From the NCBI GenBank assembly GCA_050729815.1, contig JBOHLV010000035.1, forward strand, positions 1 to 14,070: a DNA stretch of 14,070 nucleotides, in the 5' to 3' direction. The DNA comes from JAATGI01 sp050729815. Its GTDB lineage: Bacteria; Pseudomonadota; Alphaproteobacteria; ATCC43930; CGMCC-115725. Below, one piece after another: positions 1 through 5,549 of this stretch. Every line of letters starts with the position of its first letter. The first letter of the stretch is position 1. A program made the translations under genes and the position numbers. The notes beneath the pieces were generated by a model. That model did not search any database, was not told the origin of the DNA, and saw only the letters and a list, made by a program, of their open reading frames with translations.

Positions 1-404
1 AATGCCAGCCGCATCACCGGCAGCGCGTCGGGGAAGGTATCGAGCCGGGCGGCTTCCTCGATATTGTACCAGCCGAGGGAAGACGCCTCGGCGATCAATT
101 CGCCTTCGCCCTCTCGCCACCGGCACAGGATCGCGATGAGGGTGTAATGGCGGGTCGGTTTCCCCGCCGAATCGCGGGTGATGAAGTCGAAGGCGGTGAG
201 GATTCGGCGCGGCTCGGCTTCGATCTCAAGCTCCTCCTTGAGCTCGCGCACCGCGCATTGCAGCACCGTCTCGCCCATTTCCAGATGGCCGCCCGGAAAG
301 CCCCATTTGCCGATGCCGGGCGGCTTCGCCCGCTGCACCAGCAATATCTTGCTGTCGCGCCGCACCACGGCGAGACAGCCGACGATTGGGCGGTCGGGGC
401 TCAC
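1..404 (-). CDS. Nudix hydrolase, 3' end beyond the window
   Basis: Nudix hydrolases cleave nucleoside diphosphates linked to another group, using a metal-binding helix. Reading from a GTG at 404-402, the protein starts VSPDRPIVGCLAVVRRDSKI and continues open to base 1, giving about 134 residues; the family is often 140-160, so little is missing. The Nudix box is clear: GGHLEMGE followed by RELKEELEI, matching Gx5Ex7REUxEExGU except that the late Gly is Glu. A KPPGIGKWGFPGG stretch precedes it, as in MutT-like enzymes. The GTG start shares four bases (GTGA) with the stop of the upstream oxidoreductase gene, so the two are probably translationally coupled in one minus-strand operon. The substrate cannot be told from sequence; a general nucleotide clean-up or ADP-sugar/NADH-type role is possible. 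Family call is firm, function open. Confidence 0.88.
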   Translation of the reverse strand, partial: MSPDRPIVGCLAVVRRDSKILLVQRAKPPGIGKWGFPGGHLEMGETVLQCAVRELKEELEIEAEPRRILTAFDFITRDSAGKPTRHYTLIAILCRWREGEGELIAEASSLGWYNIEEAARLDTFPDALPVMRLA

Positions 405-1333
405 GCCTCCGGCCGGACCACGAGCACCAGCTTGCCGCGCAGATGCCGGGCTTCGCTGATGCGGTGGGCCGCGGCCGTGTCGGCGAGCGGGAAACGGGTG
501 ATGGCGGGCGGCCAGACCGCCCCGGCATCGAGCAGCGCGATCATGCGCAGGAGATGGGCCCGGTCGCGGGTCACCGCGGGCCGCAAGGTTTCGACATCGG
601 GGCGGGGCTTCTCGCCTTCCGGCGCCGGCGCGATCCAGACGAGGCGCCCGCCCGGCTTCATGACGCGATAGGAGCCGGCGCGTACCGCGCCGCCGACGGT
701 ATCGAACACGACATCGCAGCCGGAGACCAGCGTGGAGAAATCCTCCTTCTGATAATCGATCACCCGATCGGCGCCGAGGTCCCGCACATAATCATGGTTG
801 GCGGCGCTGGCCGTGGTGATGATTGTCGCGCCGATATGCTTTGCAAGCTGGATGGCAAAGCCGGCGACGCCGCCGGCGCCACCCTGGATGAGGATGGTCT
901 CGCCGGATGTGAGCTTCGCCGTGTCCTCGATCGCCCAGATGGCGGTGAGGCCGATGAGGCCCATCGCCGCCGCCTCGACATGGCTCAGCCGGTCGGGCTT
1001 CCGTGCCACCAGCGCCGATTTGATCGCGATCTTCTCGGCATAGGCGCCCTCGATACCGCGATCGGTAACGCCGAACACCGGATCGCCGACCGCGAACTCG
1101 CCGACACCAGCGCCAAGCGCGCTGACCAAGCCGGAAAAATCGCGGCCGAGAATATGTGGGAAGCGGAGGCTGCCATAAGGCCCGCCGCCGAGCCGGACCT
1201 TGTAATCCGCGGCGTTGACGCTGGCCGCGACGATGTCGACCACCACTTCGCCCGCGGCGGCGGTCGGGTCGGGCGCGTCGCCATAGCGCAACATCTCCGG
1301 TCCGCCATGGCCGGTGAGGAGAATTGCCTTCAT
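401..1333 (-). CDS. Zinc-free MDR family NADP-dependent oxidoreductase (quinone-reductase-like)
   Basis: A 310-residue medium-chain dehydrogenase/reductase. The N-terminal GroES-like domain (about 1-120) begins MKAILLTGHGGPEMLRYGD and contains SVNAADYKVR, typical of zeta-crystallin/quinone oxidoreductases. The Rossmann domain carries the nucleotide-binding stretch GGAGGVAGFAIQLAKHIGA from about residue 151. The catalytic Cys/His zinc ligands and the four-Cys structural zinc lobe of alcohol dehydrogenases are absent, so it most likely reduces quinones or activated alkenes with NADPH in the cytosol; that is a family inference. The ATG at 1333 is supported by a strong Shine-Dalgarno, AAGGAGGA, at 1344-1337 (minus strand). 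It overlaps the downstream Nudix gene by four bases. No convincing promoter was found; the upstream gap is largely filled by a repeat element. The exact substrate is unknown. Confidence 0.92.
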   Translation of the reverse strand: MKAILLTGHGGPEMLRYGDAPDPTAAAGEVVVDIVAASVNAADYKVRLGGGPYGSLRFPHILGRDFSGLVSALGAGVGEFAVGDPVFGVTDRGIEGAYAEKIAIKSALVARKPDRLSHVEAAAMGLIGLTAIWAIEDTAKLTSGETILIQGGAGGVAGFAIQLAKHIGATIITTASAANHDYVRDLGADRVIDYQKEDFSTLVSGCDVVFDTVGGAVRAGSYRVMKPGGRLVWIAPAPEGEKPRPDVETLRPAVTRDRAHLLRMIALLDAGAVWPPAITRFPLADTAAAHRISEARHLRGKLVLVVRPEA

Positions 1334-1435
1334 GATTCCTCCTTATTATCTCGCCCGCCCACCAAGTACCCTCGGCCGAGCACGAACGTTGAACCACCAA
1401 GGCACCAAGACACCAAGACACTTAGGAAAATACCC

Positions 1436-1455
1436 ATACCGGCGGAAGCCGGTAT
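1436..1455. repeat. Perfect palindrome, REP-like hairpin 1
   Basis: ATACCGGC (1436-1443) and GCCGGTAT (1448-1455) are exact reverse complements around a GGAA loop. It is the first of two palindromes in the core of the 1389-1544 element. No T-run follows on either strand, so it is unlikely to be an intrinsic terminator by itself. Confidence 0.7.
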
Positions 1456-1465
1456 CCATGGCTAA

Positions 1466-1490
1466 AATGGACCCCGATTTTCGTCGGGGT
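1466..1490 (-). terminator. Possible thiC terminator formed by REP-like hairpin 2
   Basis: ACCCCGA (1471-1477) and TCGGGGT (1484-1490) form a perfect 7-bp stem with a 6-base loop. Read on the minus strand, downstream of the thiC stop, the stem is followed by CCATTTT, a short T-run. It could therefore end thiC transcription about 60-85 bases after the stop codon. On the plus strand no T-run follows. The tail is short, so termination is only a possibility; the hairpin itself is certain and is part of the repeat element. Confidence 0.4.
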
Positions 1491-1550
1491 GGTGATTGGT
1501 TTGAGATTTCTGTTCCTTGGTGCCTTGGTGTCGTGGTGGTTCAAAACTCT

Positions 1551-3380
1551 CTATTCGATCTCGACGCGTTGGCCTTCGACGACCTTATAAATCTCGCCGC
1601 CCTGGTCGAGGAATTCCTTCGATTTTTCCGCCATGCCGCTTTGCGCGTATTCGCGGACCTCCTGCGAGATTTTCATCGAGCAGAATTTCGGCCCGCACAT
1701 CGAGCAGAAATGGGCCAGCTTCGCACCATCCGCGGGCAGGGTCTGGTCGTGGAATTTCTCCGCCGTCTCGGGGTCGAGCGAGAGGTTGAACTGATCCTTC
1801 CAGCGGAATTCGAACCGCGCCTGCGACAGGGCATTGTCGCGGCTTTGGGCGCCCGGATGGCCCTTCGCCAGATCGGCCGCGTGCGCCGCGATCTTATAGG
1901 TGACGACGCCGACCTTCACATCGTCGCGGTCGGGCAGGCCCAGATGCTCCTTCGGCGTGACGTAGCACAGCATCGCGGTGCCGAACCAGCCGATCATGGC
2001 GGCGCCGATCGCGCTGGTAATATGGTCATAGCCGGGCGCGATGTCGGTCGCGAGCGGCCCCAGCGTATAGAACGGCGCCTCGTCGCAATATTTGAGCTGC
2101 AGGTCCATGTTCTCCTTGATCTTGTGCATCGGCACATGGCCGGGGCCTTCGATCATCACCTGAACATCGCGCGCCCAGGCGATCCGAGTCAGCTCGCCGA
2201 GGGTCTTCAATTCGGCGAATTGCGCCGCGTCATTGGCGTCGGCGATGGAGCCGGGGCGCAAGCCGTCGCCGAGGGAGAAGCTGACATCATAGGCGCGCAT
2301 GATCTCGCAGATGTCGGCAAAGTGGGTATAGAGGAAATTCTCCTGGTGGTGGGCGAGGCACCATTTTGCCAGGATCGAGCCGCCACGCGATACGATGCCG
2401 GTGACACGCTTCGCCGTCAGCGGAATGTAGGGCAGGCGCACTCCCGCATGGATGGTGAAATAATCGACACCCTGTTCCGCCTGCTCGATAAGGGTGTCGC
2501 GGAAGATTTCCCAGGTCAAATCCTCGGCCTTGCCGCCGACCTTTTCGAGCGCCTGATAGATCGGCACGGTGCCGATCGGCACTGGGGAATTGCGGATGAT
2601 CCATTCGCGGATGGAGTGGATGTTTTTCCCGGTCGAGAGGTCCATCACAGTGTCGGCGCCCCAGCGCGTCGCCCAGACCATCTTGTCCACTTCCTCCGCG
2701 ACCGAGGAGGTGACGGCCGAATTGCCGATATTGGCATTGATCTTGACGAGGAAATTGCGGCCGATGACCATCGGCTCGGCTTCGGGGTGATTGATGTTGG
2801 CGGGGATGATGGCCCGGCCGCGCGCGACCTCGTCGCGCACGAACTCCGGCGTCACGAAATCCGGGATCGCGGCGCCGAAATCCTCGCCGTCGCGCTTTTC
2901 GGCGAGCGCCCGCTCGCGACCGAGATTCTCTCGGATTGCGATATATTCCATCTCCGGCGTGACGATGCCGGCCCGCGCATAGGCGATCTGCGTCACGGCG
3001 CGGCCGGCCGTGGCGACGAGTGGCCGGCGACCCGCGCGATCGAAGAGGGGCACGTCGCTGACCTCGCCGTGGCGCAACCCGTTATCCTCGGGCCGCACCG
3101 CGCGGGGCGCGGTCGGCGCGACATCGCCGCGCGCCTCGATCCAGGGCGTCCGCAAGGGCTTGAGGCCGGTGCGGATGTCGATCCCGGCCGCGGTGTCGGT
3201 ATAGGGACCGGAGGGATCATAGACCCGGATCGGCGGTTGGTTCGCCGCGGGTTCGAGATCGATCTCGCGCATCGCCACTTTCACGTCGGGAAAGCGCGTC
3301 CCCGCGACATGGACCTTCCGCGAGGCCGGCAATGGGCCGGTCGAGACGCTGAAATCCTGTTTGAATGAGCCTTCGGGCAT
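1551..3380 (-). CDS. thiC: Phosphomethylpyrimidine (HMP-P) synthase ThiC
   Basis: ThiC is a radical SAM enzyme that rearranges aminoimidazole ribotide into 4-amino-5-hydroxymethyl-2-methylpyrimidine phosphate, the pyrimidine half of thiamine, in the cytosol. The protein is 609 residues, a normal full length. The N-terminal ThiC-associated region (about 30-90, with IRVYDPSGPYTD) precedes the TIM-barrel core beginning near VTQIAYARAGIVTPEMEYIA (about 129-148). The C-terminal iron-sulfur motif CSMCGPKFC places the CX2CX4C cysteines at 559, 562 and 567, the cluster typical of ThiC. I chose the ATG at 3380 because AGGAGGT (3392-3386) lies five bases upstream; a TTG seven codons earlier would read through this ribosome site. 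Expression is expected to be repressed by thiamine pyrophosphate through the riboswitch just upstream. No other thi gene is in the window. Confidence 0.98.
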   Translation of the reverse strand: MPEGSFKQDFSVSTGPLPASRKVHVAGTRFPDVKVAMREIDLEPAANQPPIRVYDPSGPYTDTAAGIDIRTGLKPLRTPWIEARGDVAPTAPRAVRPEDNGLRHGEVSDVPLFDRAGRRPLVATAGRAVTQIAYARAGIVTPEMEYIAIRENLGRERALAEKRDGEDFGAAIPDFVTPEFVRDEVARGRAIIPANINHPEAEPMVIGRNFLVKINANIGNSAVTSSVAEEVDKMVWATRWGADTVMDLSTGKNIHSIREWIIRNSPVPIGTVPIYQALEKVGGKAEDLTWEIFRDTLIEQAEQGVDYFTIHAGVRLPYIPLTAKRVTGIVSRGGSILAKWCLAHHQENFLYTHFADICEIMRAYDVSFSLGDGLRPGSIADANDAAQFAELKTLGELTRIAWARDVQVMIEGPGHVPMHKIKENMDLQLKYCDEAPFYTLGPLATDIAPGYDHITSAIGAAMIGWFGTAMLCYVTPKEHLGLPDRDDVKVGVVTYKIAAHAADLAKGHPGAQSRDNALSQARFEFRWKDQFNLSLDPETAEKFHDQTLPADGAKLAHFCSMCGPKFCSMKISQEVREYAQSGMAEKSKEFLDQGGEIYKVVEGQRVEIE

Positions 3381-3385
3381 TTCGG

Positions 3386-3431
3386 ACCTCCTATCGGTCA
3401 AATGCCCGGCGAAGAAAAGGAGATGCTTCGC
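3386..3431 (-). promoter_or_regulatory. thiC Shine-Dalgarno and candidate anti-SD expression platform
   Basis: The thiC Shine-Dalgarno AGGAGGT (3392-3386) can pair over seven bases, one of them G-U, with ATCTCCT (3424-3418), which lies between the riboswitch and the gene. That anti-SD sits in the loop of a local hairpin, GCGAAG (3431-3426) with CTTCGC (3414-3409). TCCTTT (3421-3416) could instead pair with AAAGGA of the riboswitch P1 3' strand (3440-3435). These mutually exclusive pairings suggest that TPP binding frees the anti-SD and blocks translation initiation. The complementarities are seen; the switching mechanism is inferred. Confidence 0.5.
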
Positions 3432-3537
3432 TGTTCCTTTCCCTACGCCGGTACGATCCGGATCAGGTTCGAAGGGTTCCCCGCGCCAAGCCTAGCGGTG
3501 TCTCAGCCCCATCCGGGGGCACCCCTTGGAAACAGGG
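3431..3537 (-). promoter_or_regulatory. TPP riboswitch (THI element) of thiC
   Basis: On the minus strand this leader contains the hallmark conserved blocks of the THI element in order: GGGGTGCC, then GGCTGAGA, then ACCC, then GAACCTGATCCGGATC, then the closing GCGTAGGGAA. These form the P2/P3 arm that reads the pyrimidine and the P4/P5 arm that reads the pyrophosphate. CTGTTTCC at the 5' side and GGAAA...CAG at the 3' side can form an extended P1. It ends about 50 bases before the thiC ATG, leaving room for an expression platform. In proteobacteria such elements repress thiamine biosynthesis when TPP is abundant. Confidence 0.97.
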
Positions 3538-3568
3538 TCATATTTCGGCAGTCGGTGGCCCACGTCAA
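3538..3568 (-). promoter_or_regulatory. Probable thiC promoter
   Basis: TTGACG (3568-3563 on the minus strand) matches the -35 consensus at five of six positions. An AT-rich AAATATGA stretch lies 17-19 bases downstream (about 3545-3538), in the only A/T-rich patch of this gap. Transcription would start near 3530-3535, directly at the 5' edge of the TPP riboswitch, which supports the placement. The -10 match itself is weak. The remaining bases to the marR stop (3569-3580) show nothing else. Confidence 0.45.
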
Positions 3569-3580
3569 GCGGTGGTGCGA

Positions 3581-4126
3581 TCAGGGCGCGGCGAGACGGG
3601 CGGCTTTGCGCGCCCCGTTGGTGCGGCCACGCGCCGGCGCCGGGTGTCGGGTCGCCTGGCGAAAGACCGACTGCTTTCGGCGCATTACCTCGCCGACCCT
3701 GGTGAGGAAGTCGAGGATGAGTTCGAGTTCGGCATCGCTGTAGGACGACCACATATCCACCATGGCGCGGTGCATCGGCTCGAACAGCGGCGGCACGGTC
3801 TTTGCCACGCACGGCGTCGGGCGGACGATCACCTTGCGCCGATCGGTCGGGTCGCGCGCGCGACGGACGAGGTCGGCGCGCTCCAACCGGTCGACGACGC
3901 CGGTGATGGCGCCGCTGGTGAGGCCGGTCGCCGCCGCGAGGTCGCCCGCGCTGATGCCGCCACCCGGCGCCTGGCGGGCAAGATCGAGACATTCGAAATC
4001 GGAGGAATTGATGCCAAGTTTGGCCGCGACAGCCGCGCTGATCCGGATGTTGAGCGTCGAGAGCGCGCGGGTCTCGTGCTCCATCGCCGCCATCAGCTCG
4101 GTGCGCTTCCGGGACGGCTTCGGCAC
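3581..4126 (-). CDS. MarR-family transcriptional regulator
   Basis: This 181-residue protein has the MarR layout: an N-terminal dimerisation helix region (1-55), a winged helix-turn-helix (about 58-103: ISAGDLAAATGLTSGAITG, then VVDRLERADLVRRARDPTDRR with the wing DPTDRR) and C-terminal dimerisation helices (about 115-150). The last 25-30 residues are Arg/Ala/Pro-rich and look disordered. The start is GTG at 4126, preceded by GAGGAG nine bases upstream. The gene is divergent from an RND efflux operon and a perfect palindrome lies between them, so it most likely represses its own gene and the pump and is released by a small hydrophobic or phenolic ligand. That regulatory role is inferred from context. 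The family call is firm; the ligand cannot be read from sequence. Confidence 0.93.
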   Translation of the reverse strand: MPKPSRKRTELMAAMEHETRALSTLNIRISAAVAAKLGINSSDFECLDLARQAPGGGISAGDLAAATGLTSGAITGVVDRLERADLVRRARDPTDRRKVIVRPTPCVAKTVPPLFEPMHRAMVDMWSSYSDAELELILDFLTRVGEVMRRKQSVFRQATRHPAPARGRTNGARKAARLAAP

Positions 4127-4152
4127 GCCTCAATTCTCCTCTTGGCGTGTCG

Positions 4153-4181
4153 TTATCTTATTCGCTAAGATAATCATTAGC
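4153..4181. promoter_or_regulatory. Likely MarR operator in the divergent marR / RND gap
   Basis: TTATCTTA (4153-4160) and TAAGATAA (4166-4173) are perfect 8-bp inverted repeats around TTCGC, the size expected for a MarR dimer site. A second, overlapping inverted repeat is GCTAA (4164-4168) with TTAGC (4177-4181). The site lies 26 bases upstream of the marR start codon and about 150 upstream of the adaptor gene. A weak plus-strand promoter, TTGGCG (4142-4147) with TAAGAT (4166-4171) at 18-base spacing, would overlap the operator. The palindrome is seen; MarR binding is inferred. Confidence 0.7.
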
Positions 4182-4274
4182 CGAACAATCTTAAGGCCAA
4201 AGCGGATGTCTGTCGAGCGTTTGGTCGATGGCGGATTTTTCACGGTGATGCGGGGGGCGTTGCAGGGTGGGGGC

Positions 4275-4285
4275 TTATCGGATAA
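4275..4285. promoter_or_regulatory. Short palindrome sharing the operator half-site
   Basis: TTATC-G-GATAA is a perfect 11-bp palindrome 37 bases before the adaptor start codon. It shares the TTATC/GATAA ends with the large operator at 4153-4173 but has a different spacing. It could be a secondary regulator contact or coincidence. The rest of the gap (4182-4274, 4286-4322) shows only a small CGCC-GTAA-GGCG hairpin (4291-4302) and a weak ribosome site. Confidence 0.25.
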
Positions 4286-4322
4286 AGCGACGCCGTAAGG
4301 CGACGTTCGGGATGGTGGACGC

Positions 4323-5528
4323 ATGAGCAAGTCGGCTTCGGAAGCATTGCCTCGCGCAGCGGCGCAGGCGCGGCGCCCACGCAAGCCGCGCACGCCGGCG
4401 CGGCTCGCGATTCGCCTTATCATCCTCATCATCGTGATGCTGGTGGTCGGCTTCGGCCTTTATTCGTTCCAGAATTTCAAGATGAAGATGATCGGCAACT
4501 TCGTCGCTCATATGGCGCCGCCGCCGCCGCCGGTGGCCGCAGTGAAGGCGACGCTCGAAACCGTGCCGCGGTATCTCAACGGCATCGGTTCGCTGTCCGC
4601 CGTGCATCAGGTGACGCTGGCGCCCGAGGTGGCGGGGCGGGTGACGAAGATCCTGTTCCGCTCGGGCCAACAGGTCACGGCCGGCGAGCCGCTGGTTCAG
4701 CTCGACGACTCCCCGGACCGCGCCGATCTCGCCAATTTCGAGGCCCAGGCGGGGCTCGCCCAGGTCAATCTCGGGCGGGCGCGGACGCTCGCCGCGAAGG
4801 AGTTCGGCTCGCGCCAGTCGCTCGACCAGGCGAAGGCGACGCTTCAGGAGGCGAACGCCGGCATCGCCAAGGAGAAGGCCCTCATCGCGCAGAAGCTGAT
4901 CCGCGCGCCATTCGCCGGTGTCATCGGCATACGCCAGATCAATCTCGGCCAGTACCTCAATCCCGGCAACACGGTCGCGACCCTGACCGATCTCGATACC
5001 CTTCACGCCGATTTCACCCTGCCGGAACAGACGAGCGGCAAGATCGCCGTCGGCCAGCGCGTGCTCCTGACGAGCGATGCCTACCCGGGCAAGACCTTTA
5101 CCGGCACGCTCACCACCATCGAGCCGCAGGTCGATCCGCAAACCCGCGCCATCAAGCTTCAAGCAACGGTCCCGAACCCTGGCCATAAGCTGCGCCCCGG
5201 CATGTTCGCCGACGCGAAGCTGGTGTTGCCGCCACAGCATGACGTGGTGACGGTGCCGAATACGGCGATCGAATACACGCCCTACGGCACCTCCGTCTTT
5301 ATCATCCGCCCGACGGCCAAGAACGCCAAGGGCCATTCGGGATATCGCGCGGTCGAGAGCTTCGTCAAACTTGGCGAGCGGCAGGGCGATCGGGTCGCCG
5401 TCGAGAGCGGGCTCAAGGCCGGCGAGCTGGTCGCGAGCTCGGGGCAGCTCAAGCTCTTCAATAACGCGCCGGTGCGGCTGGCCAAGACCGGCTTCCTCCA
5501 TCCGCCCGCCGTGCCGTCGAAATACTGA
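4323..5528 (+). CDS. RND efflux periplasmic adaptor subunit (HlyD/AcrA family)
   Basis: The 401-residue protein would bridge the inner-membrane RND permease to an outer-membrane channel. A basic N-terminus (about 1-30, rich in Arg/Lys/Ala) is followed by a single membrane anchor (about 29-48, LAIRLIILIIVMLVVGFGLY) rather than a lipobox, and a proline run at 66-70 acts as linker. The adaptor body follows: first lipoyl half (about 85-128, with VTLAPEVAGRVTKILFRSGQ), an alpha-helical hairpin (about 130-190), second lipoyl half (KLIRAPFAGVIGIRQINLGQ, 191-210), beta-barrel (about 225-305) and membrane-proximal domain to the end. The ATG at 4323 has only a weak GGTGGA ribosome site. The permease gene follows after 21 bases, so the two form an operon, probably repressed by the divergent MarR. 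Substrates are unknown. Confidence 0.95.
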   Translation: MSKSASEALPRAAAQARRPRKPRTPARLAIRLIILIIVMLVVGFGLYSFQNFKMKMIGNFVAHMAPPPPPVAAVKATLETVPRYLNGIGSLSAVHQVTLAPEVAGRVTKILFRSGQQVTAGEPLVQLDDSPDRADLANFEAQAGLAQVNLGRARTLAAKEFGSRQSLDQAKATLQEANAGIAKEKALIAQKLIRAPFAGVIGIRQINLGQYLNPGNTVATLTDLDTLHADFTLPEQTSGKIAVGQRVLLTSDAYPGKTFTGTLTTIEPQVDPQTRAIKLQATVPNPGHKLRPGMFADAKLVLPPQHDVVTVPNTAIEYTPYGTSVFIIRPTAKNAKGHSGYRAVESFVKLGERQGDRVAVESGLKAGELVASSGQLKLFNNAPVRLAKTGFLHPPAVPSKY

Positions 5529-5529
5529 G

Positions 5530-5542
5530 CGGGCCGAGCCCG
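5530..5542 (+). other. Small hairpin in the adaptor-permease junction
   Basis: CGGGC (5530-5534) and GCCCG (5538-5542) form a perfect 5-bp stem with a CGA loop. It fills most of the 21-base junction and ends seven bases before the permease ATG, where a Shine-Dalgarno would normally sit; none is visible. It may influence relative translation of pump subunits, or be a by-product of high GC. Confidence 0.3.
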
Positions 5543-5549
5543 AAACGCC

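Larger units (their letters stand above)
1389..1544. repeat. Nested inverted-repeat element with octamer-repeat arms
   Basis: The gap between thiC and the oxidoreductase holds an ordered repeat. The left arm (1389-1426) has 8-bp tandem units CACCAAGG, CACCAAGA, CACCAAGA and a degenerate CACTTAGG. The right arm (about 1513-1544) is an imperfect reverse complement built from CCTTGGTG-type octamers; about 27 of 31 bases of 1389-1419 match it. Between them lie two perfect palindromes, 1436-1455 and 1471-1490. Spurious translation of the core gives phrases such as IPAEAGIHG and DPDFRRGG, which resemble REP-type intergenic repeats known from many proteobacteria (recalled, not searched). It encodes no transposase. 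It is probably a non-autonomous or REP/BIME-like element, possibly one repeat inserted within another. Confidence 0.75.

Noticed and set aside
1395..1426. Octamer tandem repeats considered as a CRISPR fragment.
   Set aside because: The units are 8 bp, contiguous and lack spacers; no cas genes are nearby.
386..1465. A 359-codon plus-strand open frame opposite the oxidoreductase.
   Set aside because: Antisense shadow; its end runs into the repeat element, giving the IPAEAGIHG phrase typical of spurious repeat translation.
1314..3368. A 684-codon plus-strand open frame across the repeat element and thiC.
   Set aside because: It is the mirror of thiC on the opposite strand; the translation is low-complexity and RGD/H-rich, and thiC is unmistakable.
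3378..3401. TTG at 3401 as the thiC start.
   Set aside because: It lies upstream of the strong AGGAGGT ribosome site, which is correctly spaced for the ATG at 3380.
4206..4298. A 30-codon frame starting ATGTCTGTCGAG in the marR-RND gap.
   Set aside because: No ribosome site, no recognisable features, and it includes the small palindrome; chance open frame is the simpler reading.
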